DNA from: a virus
Length of the DNA stretch: 33,835 nucleotides
Virus record (IMG/VR): IMGVR_UViG_3300035701_008648
Location: 1-33,835 of that record
Direction: 5' to 3' (one strand)
Position 1 is the first letter of the stretch. Each line of letters starts with the position of its first letter. The notes beneath the pieces are model-generated. The model was not told where the DNA came from, searched no databases, and was given only the letters and a program-made list of their open reading frames with translations. Shown piece by piece: positions 1-6,457 of the stretch. The position numbers were made by a program, and so were the translations under genes.

Positions 1-2
1 AC

Positions 3-833
3 AGGGTGATGATAGGCGGGGACGACACGCCGGAGGCTCGTAAGGCCGTAGACAAGCTTGGGCGCCTGTACGGCAAGTGGGTTCCGGAGAGCCGCATCAT
101 AACGGCCGACGTCTGGTCCAGCGAGCTGTCCAAGCTCGCTTCCAACGCGATGCTTGCCCAGAGGGTGAGTTCCGTCAACAGCTTGGCCGCCCTTTGCGAG
201 TTCAGCGGAGCCAACGTCGTTGACGTTTCAAAGGCCGTCGGCATGGACAGGAGGATCGGTCCGAGGTTCCTGGAGGCCGGAGTGGGCTTCGGGGGATCAT
301 GTTTCACAAAGGACATCCTCAACCTCGTCTACCTATGCAGGCACTACGGGCTTGAAGATGAGGCGGAATACTGGCACCAGGTTGTGAAGATGAACGCCCA
401 CCAGAGGGAGAGGTTCGTGAAGAGGATAGTGTCCGCGATGTTCAACACGCTGGCGGGCAAGCGGATCGCCATTTTCGGCTTGGCGTTCAAGCCGGACACG
501 GGCGACACGAGGGACAGCCCAGCCATAAACATCGCCGAGGGGCTGGTCAGGGAGCAGGCCGAGGTCGTCATCCACGACCCGAAGGCCGCTGCCGTCATCC
601 CCGGCGTTTCTTTCGCCGGTACGCCGTATGAGGCCGTGGCTGGGGCGCACGCCGTCCTGCTGCTCACGGGCTGGAAGGAATACGCCGACCTTGACTACCA
701 GAGGATCTTCGATTCCATGCAGAAGCCTGCCTTCCTGTTCGACGGCCGCAATTTCCTCATTGACCACCGCCGGCTCCATATGATAGGGTTCAACGTATAT
801 CCGGTTGGGAAACCGGCGTTGGAACATTTTTGA
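3..833 (+). CDS. ugd: UDP-glucose 6-dehydrogenase, 5'-truncated by window edge
   Basis: This enzyme oxidises UDP-glucose to UDP-glucuronate with two NAD+, supplying sugar for surface glycans. The frame is open to the left edge, so the N-terminal Rossmann domain lies outside. The central and C-terminal UDPGDH domains are visible. The motif GFGGSCFTKD carries the catalytic cysteine, and WSSELSKLASNA with RVSSVNS matches the central helix. FGLAFKPDTGDTRDSP is the C-terminal NAD-binding hallmark. The wording of these motifs is closer to the animal/plant-like class than to short bacterial forms. The gene is complete at its 3' end (TGA). Family assignment is certain; its use by a phage (host envelope or glycan modification) is inference. 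Confidence 0.95.
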   Translation, partial: RVMIGGDDTPEARKAVDKLGRLYGKWVPESRIITADVWSSELSKLASNAMLAQRVSSVNSLAALCEFSGANVVDVSKAVGMDRRIGPRFLEAGVGFGGSCFTKDILNLVYLCRHYGLEDEAEYWHQVVKMNAHQRERFVKRIVSAMFNTLAGKRIAIFGLAFKPDTGDTRDSPAINIAEGLVREQAEVVIHDPKAAAVIPGVSFAGTPYEAVAGAHAVLLLTGWKEYADLDYQRIFDSMQKPAFLFDGRNFLIDHRRLHMIGFNVYPVGKPALEHF

Positions 834-864
834 GCGCCCAGAGCTCGGAAAGGGACGGTGTGTT

Positions 865-1083
865 ATGGGTCTGTGGATAGAGAGCCTTGAGAATCTTCAG
901 CCGTTGGCTGCCCTGTTGTCAGGTCAAGCCGAACTGGTCGCTTCGGTGTCGGCGTCGGACCGTGCGACGCCGGAACAGAAGAGGCAGATCAGCGACGACG
1001 CTGTGAAGCTGTCGGCGATGGTGATGGCTCAGTTGGAAATGTATGATCTTGGGAAACCGGACAATGACAAACCCAAGGGTTAA
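865..1083 (+). CDS. Small hypothetical protein (72 aa)
   Basis: I do not recognise this protein. It begins at the ATG that opens MGLWIESLEN, 31 bases after the UDP-glucose dehydrogenase stop; a longer ORF upstream would run into that gene. The sequence is amphipathic and probably helical (LQPLAALLSGQAELVASV, then a charged middle and LSAMVMAQLEMYDL). The tail is charged and proline-bearing. The next small gene overlaps its 3' end by 20 bases, suggesting coupled translation. No domain or localisation signal is visible. Confidence 0.6.
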   Translation: MGLWIESLENLQPLAALLSGQAELVASVSASDRATPEQKRQISDDAVKLSAMVMAQLEMYDLGKPDNDKPKG

Positions 1084-1225
1084 GATTGCGGCTGGATATC
1101 ACGGGTGGAAGTGCCTTCGGTGCGAATGGGAGCAGGCCAATGATTTTCCCGAACCGGCCTTTGCCCCGAGAGCCGTGCGGATGCTGCTGGGACTTCCAGT
1201 GCCCGAAGTGCGGTGGGGCTGTTGA
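1064..1225 (+). CDS. Possible N-terminal half of a frameshifted zinc-ribbon protein
   Basis: The frame starting MTNPRVKIAAGYHGWKC contains one Cys-x2-Cys pair (WKCLRCEW) and then loses recognisable character. The overlapping frame that follows (1140-1259) contains the second pair, CPKCGG. A four-cysteine zinc ribbon would need both halves, which are related by a +1 shift. Possible explanations are a real frameshift mutation, a programmed +1 shift near the CCC-G at about 1154, or a sequence error. It could also simply be two overlapping genes. Function is unknown. Confidence 0.4.
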   Translation: MTNPRVKIAAGYHGWKCLRCEWEQANDFPEPAFAPRAVRMLLGLPVPEVRWGC

Positions 1226-1259
1226 ATATATGGATCGAGACAAGACAAAGAAAGGATAG
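1140..1259 (+). CDS. Zinc-ribbon C-terminal half (39-aa frame)
   Basis: From the ATG at 1140 this frame reads MIFPNRPLPREPCGCC, then WDFQCPKCGGAVEYMD, and stops at TAG 1257-1259, five bases before the RNA ligase start. CPKCGGAVEY is a convincing zinc-knuckle half. It overlaps the preceding frame by 86 bases in a different phase. It may be the true end of the gene that starts at 1064, or a separate 39-residue protein. The AAAGGATAGG just before 1265 that serves the RNA ligase lies at the end of this frame. Confidence 0.45.
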   Translation: MIFPNRPLPREPCGCCWDFQCPKCGGAVEYMDRDKTKKG

Positions 1260-1264
1260 GCATT

Positions 1265-2191
1265 ATGGCAAGCGACTGCGTAGTTCCGATTGTGACACTG
1301 TCCAATATCCGCGAGCATCCGAACGCCTCCCTGCTTGGGCTGGCTGACGTTCTTGGGTACCAGATGGCCATCCCGCTGGTGGAGGACCAGAACGGAGGGA
1401 TCGTCAGGAAGTTCGTCAGGGGCAAGGTTGACGAGAAAGGTCGCAAGGTTCCTGCCGACGAGAACACGCCTGCGGCCGACACTGAAGAGGCCCGTTTCGC
1501 GTTCAGGTACAGGGACGGACAGGTCTGCGTCTATTTTCCGGCCGACACGCTGCTTCCGGCCGAGTGGGCCGACAAGTTCGGAGTCAGGCAGCTCCTGAAG
1601 GGGAAGGACAGGGATCGCGTCGGGAAGATCAAGCTGCGCGGGGAGCCGTCTTTCGGGCTTGTCGTTGACCTGCCGGACGGTGTTGACTGGAAGGTCGGGG
1701 ACAACGTTTGTGATTATTTTGGGGCCAAAAAGTACGAACCTCCGATCCGGGTTGGATGTGGCGATGCGGCTCCGTATGACCCTGACATTGATCCGTTCTT
1801 CGACAAGTTCACCGACGTTCAGAACGGCCGCGTGAACCTCGACGTGTTCGCCGATGGGGAGGAGGTCATCTTTACGGAGAAGATCCACGGTTGTTTGCAT
1901 GCCGATACGAAAATTATGCAGGCCAATGGCGAGGAAATTCCCATTTCGGCTTTAACAAGGGGAGATATTGTACTTGCTTGCCGAAGAGTTGGCGATGTCA
2001 TAGATTTCGTCCCAAGGGAAGTTGTGCAAGTTATTCACAGGGAGCTGTCGTCTTCTCAAAAATGGGTTAGACTTCATTTTGGTGATCGCTCAATTGTTTG
2101 TACCGAAGATCACTTGTTTTTGACGAGGAATGGAGGTTGGATTTCTGCTGAAAAACTTTCGGGGAAAGATGATGTTGTAGAAGGGTTTTGA
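1265..2191 (+). CDS. RNA ligase N-terminal part fused to split-intein N half
   Basis: Residues 1-209 are the N-terminal part of an RNA ligase like the DRB0094 family: an OB-like start (VTLSNIREHPNASLLGLADVLG) and a nucleotidyltransferase core reaching FTEKIHG, where Lys206 is the expected adenylated lysine. The reading then changes to an intein at Cys210. It has an N1 block (CLHADTKIMQANGEEIP), a GDIVLAC strand, and an N3 block with the TxxH signature (CTEDHLF). The intein half is 99 residues long and ends in a TGA stop. The matching intein C half and the rest of the ligase are encoded at 3074-3784. Trans-splicing should rebuild EKIHG-SNCR. Base composition becomes AT-richer exactly at the intein start. 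The start is preceded by AAAGGATAGG. Confidence 0.9.
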   Translation: MASDCVVPIVTLSNIREHPNASLLGLADVLGYQMAIPLVEDQNGGIVRKFVRGKVDEKGRKVPADENTPAADTEEARFAFRYRDGQVCVYFPADTLLPAEWADKFGVRQLLKGKDRDRVGKIKLRGEPSFGLVVDLPDGVDWKVGDNVCDYFGAKKYEPPIRVGCGDAAPYDPDIDPFFDKFTDVQNGRVNLDVFADGEEVIFTEKIHGCLHADTKIMQANGEEIPISALTRGDIVLACRRVGDVIDFVPREVVQVIHRELSSSQKWVRLHFGDRSIVCTEDHLFLTRNGGWISAEKLSGKDDVVEGF

Positions 2192-2218
2192 CTTAATCTC
2201 ATCGAATCATCAGTTAGA

Positions 2219-2239
2219 ACCGTGCACTAAGTGCACGGT
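2219..2239 (+). other. Perfect 9-bp hairpin between intein half and endonuclease gene
   Basis: ACCGTGCAC and GTGCACGGT form a perfect inverted repeat with a TAA loop. It sits 27 bases after the intein-N stop codon and just before the CTGGAG ribosome site of the endonuclease gene. No T-run follows, so it does not look like an intrinsic terminator. It could tune endonuclease translation or stabilise the mRNA. Confidence 0.7.
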
Positions 2240-2256
2240 AATAACTGGAGAAAACG

Positions 2257-3114
2257 ATGAGAAGCTCGTTAGGCAACCGTGTTTGTCATTGCGGACGATC
2301 TTGTAGGCTTGAGGAATGTACGATATGTAGGGAAAAGAAAAAAAGAGCCGTTTTGAATGGTCAAAAGGTTCAAATATCGTGCAGGATGTGTGGGGCTCCG
2401 TATTTTGTTTCCGTTTTGAAAGTCAACCACTATGCCAAACTGGGAGGGGTTGTTTGTCGCAAGTGCCAAAGCATACTTGCGTCTAAACGTTTGACTAAAT
2501 TGCGGTCGTTGCAGTCTCCGGAAGAAAGGGTTCGAATTGCTAAATACGCTCGTTCTTGTGTAAAAGCCGATCCATCGGAGACCGTAAGAAAACAATGGGA
2601 CACTATCAAGTCCAATCCGGAACTGTATGAGAAAAACAGATCCCGCCTTGAAAGACAATCTGTTGAAGGTTGGAAAAATGCCGATGAGGCTACAAGAAAC
2701 AAGAGGATACTGAGTTTTATCAACAGGAACAAAAGCAGGTCGGCTGGTAGCGATAAATTGAAGAGGTTAATGATTGAAAGAGGTTTGTATGAAGGATTTG
2801 TTTCTGAAGAAATTTTCCATGGGTTTATACCGGACGAGATAAATCACGGACTTAAGATCATTGTCGAATATTATGGGGATGTTTATCATTGCCGTCCTAG
2901 AAGGTACAAGGATCCCAGCCAATACCTGAAATTTATTGGCAGAACTGTCGGGGAACAATGGGCTAGAGACAAGAAAAGACTTGCAGTTTTTTATCGTTTC
3001 GGATATGTGGTGGTGATAGTGTGGGAGTCTGATTTTAAGCGGGACGAAGAGGGTCAACTAAGGAGAATACAAAATGAGATTGACAGGAAAAGAAGCGTTG
3101 GTGGGATCGTTTGA
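2257..3114 (+). CDS. Vsr-like (EDxHD-type) homing endonuclease inside the fractured RNA ligase gene
   Basis: This 285-residue protein probably cuts an uninterrupted RNA ligase gene so that the intein region is copied in. The N-terminus has cysteine pairs that look like zinc fingers (CHCGRSC, CTICREK, CRMCGAPY, CRKCQS). The middle is basic and helical, which suits DNA binding. The C-terminus has the Vsr-like nuclease pattern: IIVEYYGDVYHCRP, then WARDKKRLAVFYRFGY and VIVWESDF. This is the endonuclease family found in fractured genes with split inteins. It starts at ATG 2257 after GGAG. Its last 41 bases overlap the intein-C ORF. It is AT-rich compared with the ligase exteins, consistent with mobility. 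Confidence 0.85.
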   Translation: MRSSLGNRVCHCGRSCRLEECTICREKKKRAVLNGQKVQISCRMCGAPYFVSVLKVNHYAKLGGVVCRKCQSILASKRLTKLRSLQSPEERVRIAKYARSCVKADPSETVRKQWDTIKSNPELYEKNRSRLERQSVEGWKNADEATRNKRILSFINRNKSRSAGSDKLKRLMIERGLYEGFVSEEIFHGFIPDEINHGLKIIVEYYGDVYHCRPRRYKDPSQYLKFIGRTVGEQWARDKKRLAVFYRFGYVVVIVWESDFKRDEEGQLRRIQNEIDRKRSVGGIV

Positions 3115-3784
3115 TAGGTGGGATATTGAGGTGCAGGAGGAACACTCCTTTGTTGCAGAGGGGGCTGTTGTTCATAATTCTAACTGTCGCCTTGGCTGCG
3201 TCAACGGCCGTCAGGTCGCCGGCTCCATGTCGGTCAGGAGGAAACGTCCGTCGAGGAAGGATGACGGGCTTGTGGAGGCTTCCTGCGGGTTCGACAGCGA
3301 GGAGATGAAACGGAGCACCTATTGGTTTCCGTGGACGCTCCCCGGCGTCAGGAGCTTGTTGGACTCCTTCAATGTCGCCATCGACACCGACGACCCGCAG
3401 AACATGAATGCCGTCCTTTACGGAGAGGTCTATGGGGGGAGCATCCAAAGCCTCGACTACGGCGTCCCCAAGGGGAAGGGCCTCGGGTTCCGCGCGTTCG
3501 GCCTCAGGCTGAACGGCAGGTTCCTTGACTGGGACGACTTTGCGCGTATCTGTTCCAAATATGGCGTCGAAACGGTGCCGGTGCTGTGGCGCGGACCGTA
3601 CAGCCTCGCCAAGGCCAAGGAGCTGGCCGACGGGAAGTCGCAGATGGCTGGGCACATAAGGGAAGGGACGGTCGCCTATCCCGTGAGGGAGAGGGACAAC
3701 CCGAAGGTCGGACGTGCCATTTTGAAATTCGTGGGGACGGAATACGACCTCATGACGGGCAAGACGGACTTCAAGGACGTCTGA
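3074..3784 (+). CDS. Split-intein C half fused to RNA ligase C-terminal part
   Basis: The first 35 residues are the intein C half. RWDIEVQEEHSFVAEGAVVHN matches the C2/C1 blocks, ending in Asn35 with Ser36 as the +1 nucleophile. The ligase then resumes: SNCRLGC continues motif I, MNAVLYGEVYGG fits a middle ligase motif, EGTVAYPVRE looks like motif IV, and AILKFV like motif V with its lysine. An AGGAG ribosome site lies 8 bases before ATG 3074, inside the end of the endonuclease gene, so this half is translated on its own. The GC-rich composition of the phage returns at the extein. Activity depends on trans-splicing with the 1265-2191 product. Confidence 0.9.
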   Translation: MRLTGKEALVGSFDRWDIEVQEEHSFVAEGAVVHNSNCRLGCVNGRQVAGSMSVRRKRPSRKDDGLVEASCGFDSEEMKRSTYWFPWTLPGVRSLLDSFNVAIDTDDPQNMNAVLYGEVYGGSIQSLDYGVPKGKGLGFRAFGLRLNGRFLDWDDFARICSKYGVETVPVLWRGPYSLAKAKELADGKSQMAGHIREGTVAYPVRERDNPKVGRAILKFVGTEYDLMTGKTDFKDV

Positions 3785-3794
3785 CGGGAGCCGC

Positions 3795-4013
3795 ATGAAG
3801 ACGTGGTACAGGGCGGTGTGCGACGAGCACAAGGAGATGTGCCACGTCCTGGTGAGCAACCCGACGTGCGGGGCTCATCTGCTTGGCGAACACGACGCCG
3901 AGATACAGGCGTGGCTGGAGCTGCACGGCAACTGCAGCCTGAGGATGGTTCACAGGGAAGATGAGCTGGAGCCGCTTCTGGGATCATATATTGACACACC
4001 CATCGTTTTGTGA
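3795..4013 (+). CDS. Small hypothetical protein (72 aa)
   Basis: I do not recognise this protein. It begins MKTWYRAVCDEHKEMCHVLV, 11 bases after the ligase stop, with GGGAG as ribosome site. It contains several Cys and His residues (CDEHKEMCH, NPTCGAH) that could bind a metal, and an acidic C-terminus. Its last 23 bases carry the TTGACA box of the promoter for the downstream RNase P RNA, so coding sequence and promoter overlap. Confidence 0.65.
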   Translation: MKTWYRAVCDEHKEMCHVLVSNPTCGAHLLGEHDAEIQAWLELHGNCSLRMVHREDELEPLLGSYIDTPIVL

Positions 4014-4019
4014 AATGAT
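3991..4019 (+). promoter_or_regulatory. Promoter of the RNase P RNA gene
   Basis: A perfect -35 TTGACA (3991-3996) is followed by a 17-bp spacer and AATGAT (4014-4019). The expected start point, about 7 bases further, is 4026, which is exactly the first base of the P1 helix of the RNase P RNA. Confidence 0.75.
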
Positions 4020-4025
4020 TTCATT

Positions 4026-4245
4026 GCCGGAATCGGAAGGATACCCTGTCGCCGGGCATAGGCTTGGAGGAAGCTCAGGACATTTCCGCTTAAGGCGGGA
4101 GGCCGAATAGGCCGTCTGCACCGCCGAGGATGCAACCCAAACAGGCTGAGCGGGTGAGCGGCGCGTTGAAGCCGGGTAGGGGCATTAGATAAATGACAGT
4201 GGGGACAGTGTACAAAATCCTGGCTATTAGCCTTCCGGTTCCGGC
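4026..4245 (+). ncRNA. rnpB: RNase P RNA, compact form (about 220 nt)
   Basis: This is the ribozyme that removes 5' leaders from tRNA precursors. The ends pair as a 15-bp P1 helix: GCCGGAATCGGAAGG (4026-4040) with CCTTCCGGTTCCGGC (4231-4245). GGAGGAA at 4066-4072 matches the conserved GGAGGAAAGUCC block. TAGATAAATGAC (about 4186-4197) matches the conserved TAGATGAATGAC. ACAAAA (4212-4217) stands where bacterial RNAs have ACAGAA. P4 is kept by compensating bases: TCAGGA 4075-4080 pairs with TCCTGG 4218-4223. The RNA is far shorter than the usual 350-400 nt, so peripheral helices are missing. A promoter places the start at 4026. No RNase P protein gene is in the window, so a host protein is probably used. 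Confidence 0.88.
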
Positions 4246-4247
4246 TT

Positions 4248-4556
4248 TCAGCTCTGCGGCTTGAGGTTCATCATCTGGCCGACGATTCCGGACATGTTGG
4301 TGCTTGTGACCCCCGTCACAAGCGATTGGATCACCTGTTCTACCATTTCAGGAGGCAGGTTGGCCTTCGCAACGATCTCTCGGATGGCCGCCACCACCTG
4401 CTGGGTGATGGTGCCCATGAGGGTCTCATACTGGGATTTGACTTGGCTGGCGTTCATCTGGGACACCCCGGCCTGCATCCCGCCGCTCATTGAGACGTTG
4501 GCTCCCTCGGCCGCCTTCTGCATCCTGCCGTACCATGTGTCGTTTTTTTGTGTCAC
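4248..4556 (-). CDS. Small hypothetical protein (102 aa)
   Basis: I do not recognise this protein. The minus-strand frame starts at a GTG and reads MTQKNDTWYGRMQKAAEGAN. It then has a helix-rich, Met/Gln/Ser-rich sequence (QYETLMGTITQQVVAAIREIV, LPPEMVEQVIQSLVTGV). There are no cysteines and no membrane segment. It converges on the RNase P RNA, ending 2 bases beyond that RNA's 3' end. The plus-strand frame over the same interval is less protein-like. The start is uncertain; Met12 is an alternative. Confidence 0.65.
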   Translation of the reverse strand: MTQKNDTWYGRMQKAAEGANVSMSGGMQAGVSQMNASQVKSQYETLMGTITQQVVAAIREIVAKANLPPEMVEQVIQSLVTGVTSTNMSGIVGQMMNLKPQS

Positions 4557-4570
4557 ATCCTATATTTCGG

Positions 4571-4579
4571 TGGTATAAT
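4571..4579 (+). promoter_or_regulatory. Extended -10 promoter (TGGTATAAT)
   Basis: TGGTATAAT is a perfect extended -10 element. It lies in the gap between the divergent genes ending/starting at 4556 (minus) and 4640 (plus). No good -35 is visible, which is usual for extended -10 promoters. It should drive the 4640-5924 genes. Confidence 0.55.
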
Positions 4580-4639
4580 GGAGGAAACCTTGTGTTGTCT
4601 CATAAATGGGACGCGGGTTGAAACGAAGGGATCCGGCAA

Positions 4640-4996
4640 ATGAGCTTTTGTAAGAACGGGATAACCGCGGCCTCGGCTGCGGCCAAAAGCTTCAGCGACT
4701 TTCTGGCGGTCTACCGCCGGTTCAGGAAGGATAACTCCCTCGGGTCGCCCCAAAGCGTCCACGAGATATGTAATTCGATGTCCGACAAGCACGGCCGGAT
4801 ATGCAGATATGTGAAACATGCCGAGAGGAACGACCCCAAAAAGGGCTTTGAGGCCAAGATGGGCGGCGCCTTCGCCGGCTACATGGCCTATGCGATCATG
4901 GTGATGGACAGGTACCGCGTCGACATCGAACGCGGGATGGAAACGGAGATGAAAAAGGCGGTTAGACAGCACGCCAGGAAAACAGGGGTGAAATGA
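4640..4996 (+). CDS. Hypothetical helical protein, faintly MazG-like (118 aa)
   Basis: The protein is all-helical in appearance. The C-terminal half (GGAFAGYMAYAIMVMDRYRVDIERGMETEMKK, described here in parts) has the spacing of the last helices of MazG-type nucleotide pyrophosphohydrolases. However, the acidic metal-binding residues of that family are not clear, so the link is weak. AAGGGATCC precedes the ATG. The gene overlaps the next by 4 bases (ATGA), so the two are translationally coupled. If MazG-like, it would hydrolyse nucleotide triphosphates; otherwise its role is unknown. Confidence 0.6.
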   Translation: MSFCKNGITAASAAAKSFSDFLAVYRRFRKDNSLGSPQSVHEICNSMSDKHGRICRYVKHAERNDPKKGFEAKMGGAFAGYMAYAIMVMDRYRVDIERGMETEMKKAVRQHARKTGVK

Positions 4997-5664
4997 TGAG
5001 CGCAGATGAGAAGTTGGAAGTCAAGCCGACAGCCGTGGACATGGTAGCGAACCCGACCGTCGCCGAACAGGTCTCGGACGTCCCCAAGCTCTCCGCCGAG
5101 GAGGTCAGGGCTGGGATGAAGAAGATCGACCCGAAGGCCGTCGCCGCGGAGGTCCTCGCGTGGCTGATCCAGAACGTCGAGAACTACATTGACAACACCC
5201 AGAAGACCTTCAGGCTCGTCCTGACCGTCGCCGCCGACACGATGCCGGTCACAAAGGCCCTTCAGGACCTCTATATGGCAGTCCCAGACGACGAGAACGT
5301 CGGGGAGCTGATGGACAGCCTTGACGAGATTACCGCCGAGGCCAAGGACATAATGCAGGCGGATGCGGAGAGCATCGAGAAGCTCTTCAGGAGGCTGGTC
5401 TTCTTCTACGAGATGACTGGATTTTGCAACGCGACAGGGCCCATCGTCCAGCAGATGGACGGCTGCGTCGAGATCTCGGAGTTCATGTTCGACCCCGTCT
5501 CCATGACCATGCAGGTGAAGCAGCCAGTCGTCAAGATGGTTGACGGGCAGCCTGTGGAAACGGGAGAGAAGAGGGTCGTTAAGGAGATCCAGATCCCTGA
5601 GGGGTTCGGAGTCGAGCTCTCGATCGACTATTGGACCAAGCGGCCTGCCGCATCGCCGTGGTGA
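4993..5664 (+). CDS. Hypothetical protein (223 aa)
   Basis: I do not recognise this protein. It is acidic, with a helical N-terminal two-thirds (VAAEVLAWLIQNVENYIDN, LMDSLDEITAEAKDIMQADAE) and a more strand-like C-terminus (MTMQVKQPVVKMVDGQPVET). It starts at the ATG overlapping the stop of the previous gene and could equally use the second Met. No signal peptide or transmembrane helix is seen. The expected partner is the 4640 gene, by coupling only. Confidence 0.8.
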   Translation: MMSADEKLEVKPTAVDMVANPTVAEQVSDVPKLSAEEVRAGMKKIDPKAVAAEVLAWLIQNVENYIDNTQKTFRLVLTVAADTMPVTKALQDLYMAVPDDENVGELMDSLDEITAEAKDIMQADAESIEKLFRRLVFFYEMTGFCNATGPIVQQMDGCVEISEFMFDPVSMTMQVKQPVVKMVDGQPVETGEKRVVKEIQIPEGFGVELSIDYWTKRPAASPW

Positions 5665-5678
5665 ACGGGAAGACCCGC

Positions 5679-5924
5679 ATGATAGCCGAACTGGGCAGCC
5701 AGGTTGAGAAACAGGTGTGGCGCTCGCTTACGGAACGCTTCAGCGGGTATAATTGTCCCCACCTTGACATCCCCTGTTCTCCAATATCCTGCAGCACTTT
5801 GAATGATCTGATGGGGCGGATATGGACGCCGGTGGAGGATTCTCTGTTTGCCGTCAAACGTACCGTCAGGGATGCGATGGCAGAGCGGCTATTCTCGCCT
5901 CTATCTCAAGTTTCCTTGCCTTGA
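5679..5924 (+). CDS. Possible small protein (81 aa)
   Basis: The frame starting MIAELGSQVEKQVWRSLTER begins 15 bases after the previous stop, with GGGAAG as a weak ribosome site. It fills an otherwise empty gap and converges with the minus-strand gene 5866-6381, overlapping it by 59 bases. The segment GRIWTPVEDSLFAVKRTV faintly recalls the R-I-L-x-P-V core of the tandem paralogues at 28.7-29.7 kb, but this is not convincing. It may not be a gene. Confidence 0.4.
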   Translation: MIAELGSQVEKQVWRSLTERFSGYNCPHLDIPCSPISCSTLNDLMGRIWTPVEDSLFAVKRTVRDAMAERLFSPLSQVSLP

Positions 5925-6381
5925 GCGACCTGATGCTGCGGCGCAGCATCCTCAGCGTCTTTCGGATGCAGCTCGGGCACGGTCCCTTGTAGTTCTGGTG
6001 CTCCACGATCTTGACCTCGGTCAGGCCTATGTCCCTTTCGACGTCGGACTTGGCCCTCAGCCAGTCCTCCCTTGTCATGGAGAGCTCACGGAGCCTCTTG
6101 CGTTCTGCCATGGCCTTTCTGGCCGCTCGGCAGCCTCCGCAGCCACCTTTCTTCCTCCTCGGGGAGCTGGCTTGTGTGGGGGGCTGTTCTGGAGGCGGAG
6201 GGACTGTCTGCGGAACTGCAGTGGATCCGTTGGATCTCTGCAGCCTCCTGAGAGCCCTCTGTTCCCTTGCCAGACGCCTCTGTTCCCTGGCGGCGGCACG
6301 CCTCTGCCAGCGGTTCAATGTCGGAGCCTGTTGTGACGGCGTCGTTTCCATATCCATTTTTTCATTGCCGTCGGCCGCCAT
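5866..6381 (-). CDS. Basic coiled protein with Cys motifs (171 aa)
   Basis: I do not recognise this protein. After a short acidic start there is a long Arg-rich helix (RWQRRAAAREQRRLAREQR), a Pro-rich linker (VPPPPEQPP) and a basic cysteine motif (KKGGCGGCRAARK). A helical part then holds CPSC (KGPCPSCIRKTLRML) and ends in an Arg-rich helix. The two CxxC motifs could bind zinc together. Such a basic protein could bind nucleic acid, but that is inference. The stop overlaps the 3' end of a doubtful plus-strand ORF. Confidence 0.7.
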   Translation of the reverse strand: MAADGNEKMDMETTPSQQAPTLNRWQRRAAAREQRRLAREQRALRRLQRSNGSTAVPQTVPPPPEQPPTQASSPRRKKGGCGGCRAARKAMAERKRLRELSMTREDWLRAKSDVERDIGLTEVKIVEHQNYKGPCPSCIRKTLRMLRRSIRSLKARKLEIEARIAALPSHP

Positions 6382-6457
6382 TCCTCTGATAATCCGGAGA
6401 CGGCTGCCGATATTACGGATCTCGGATAAACTCCCTAATCTCGATATAAGTCGGCGG

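Noticed and set aside
4261-4578. Plus-strand ORF opposite the 4248-4556 gene
   Set aside because: Cys/Trp-rich and shadow-like; the minus-strand product has more natural composition.
4640-4996. Firm MazG assignment
   Set aside because: The acidic metal-binding residues are not visible, so only a weak resemblance is noted.
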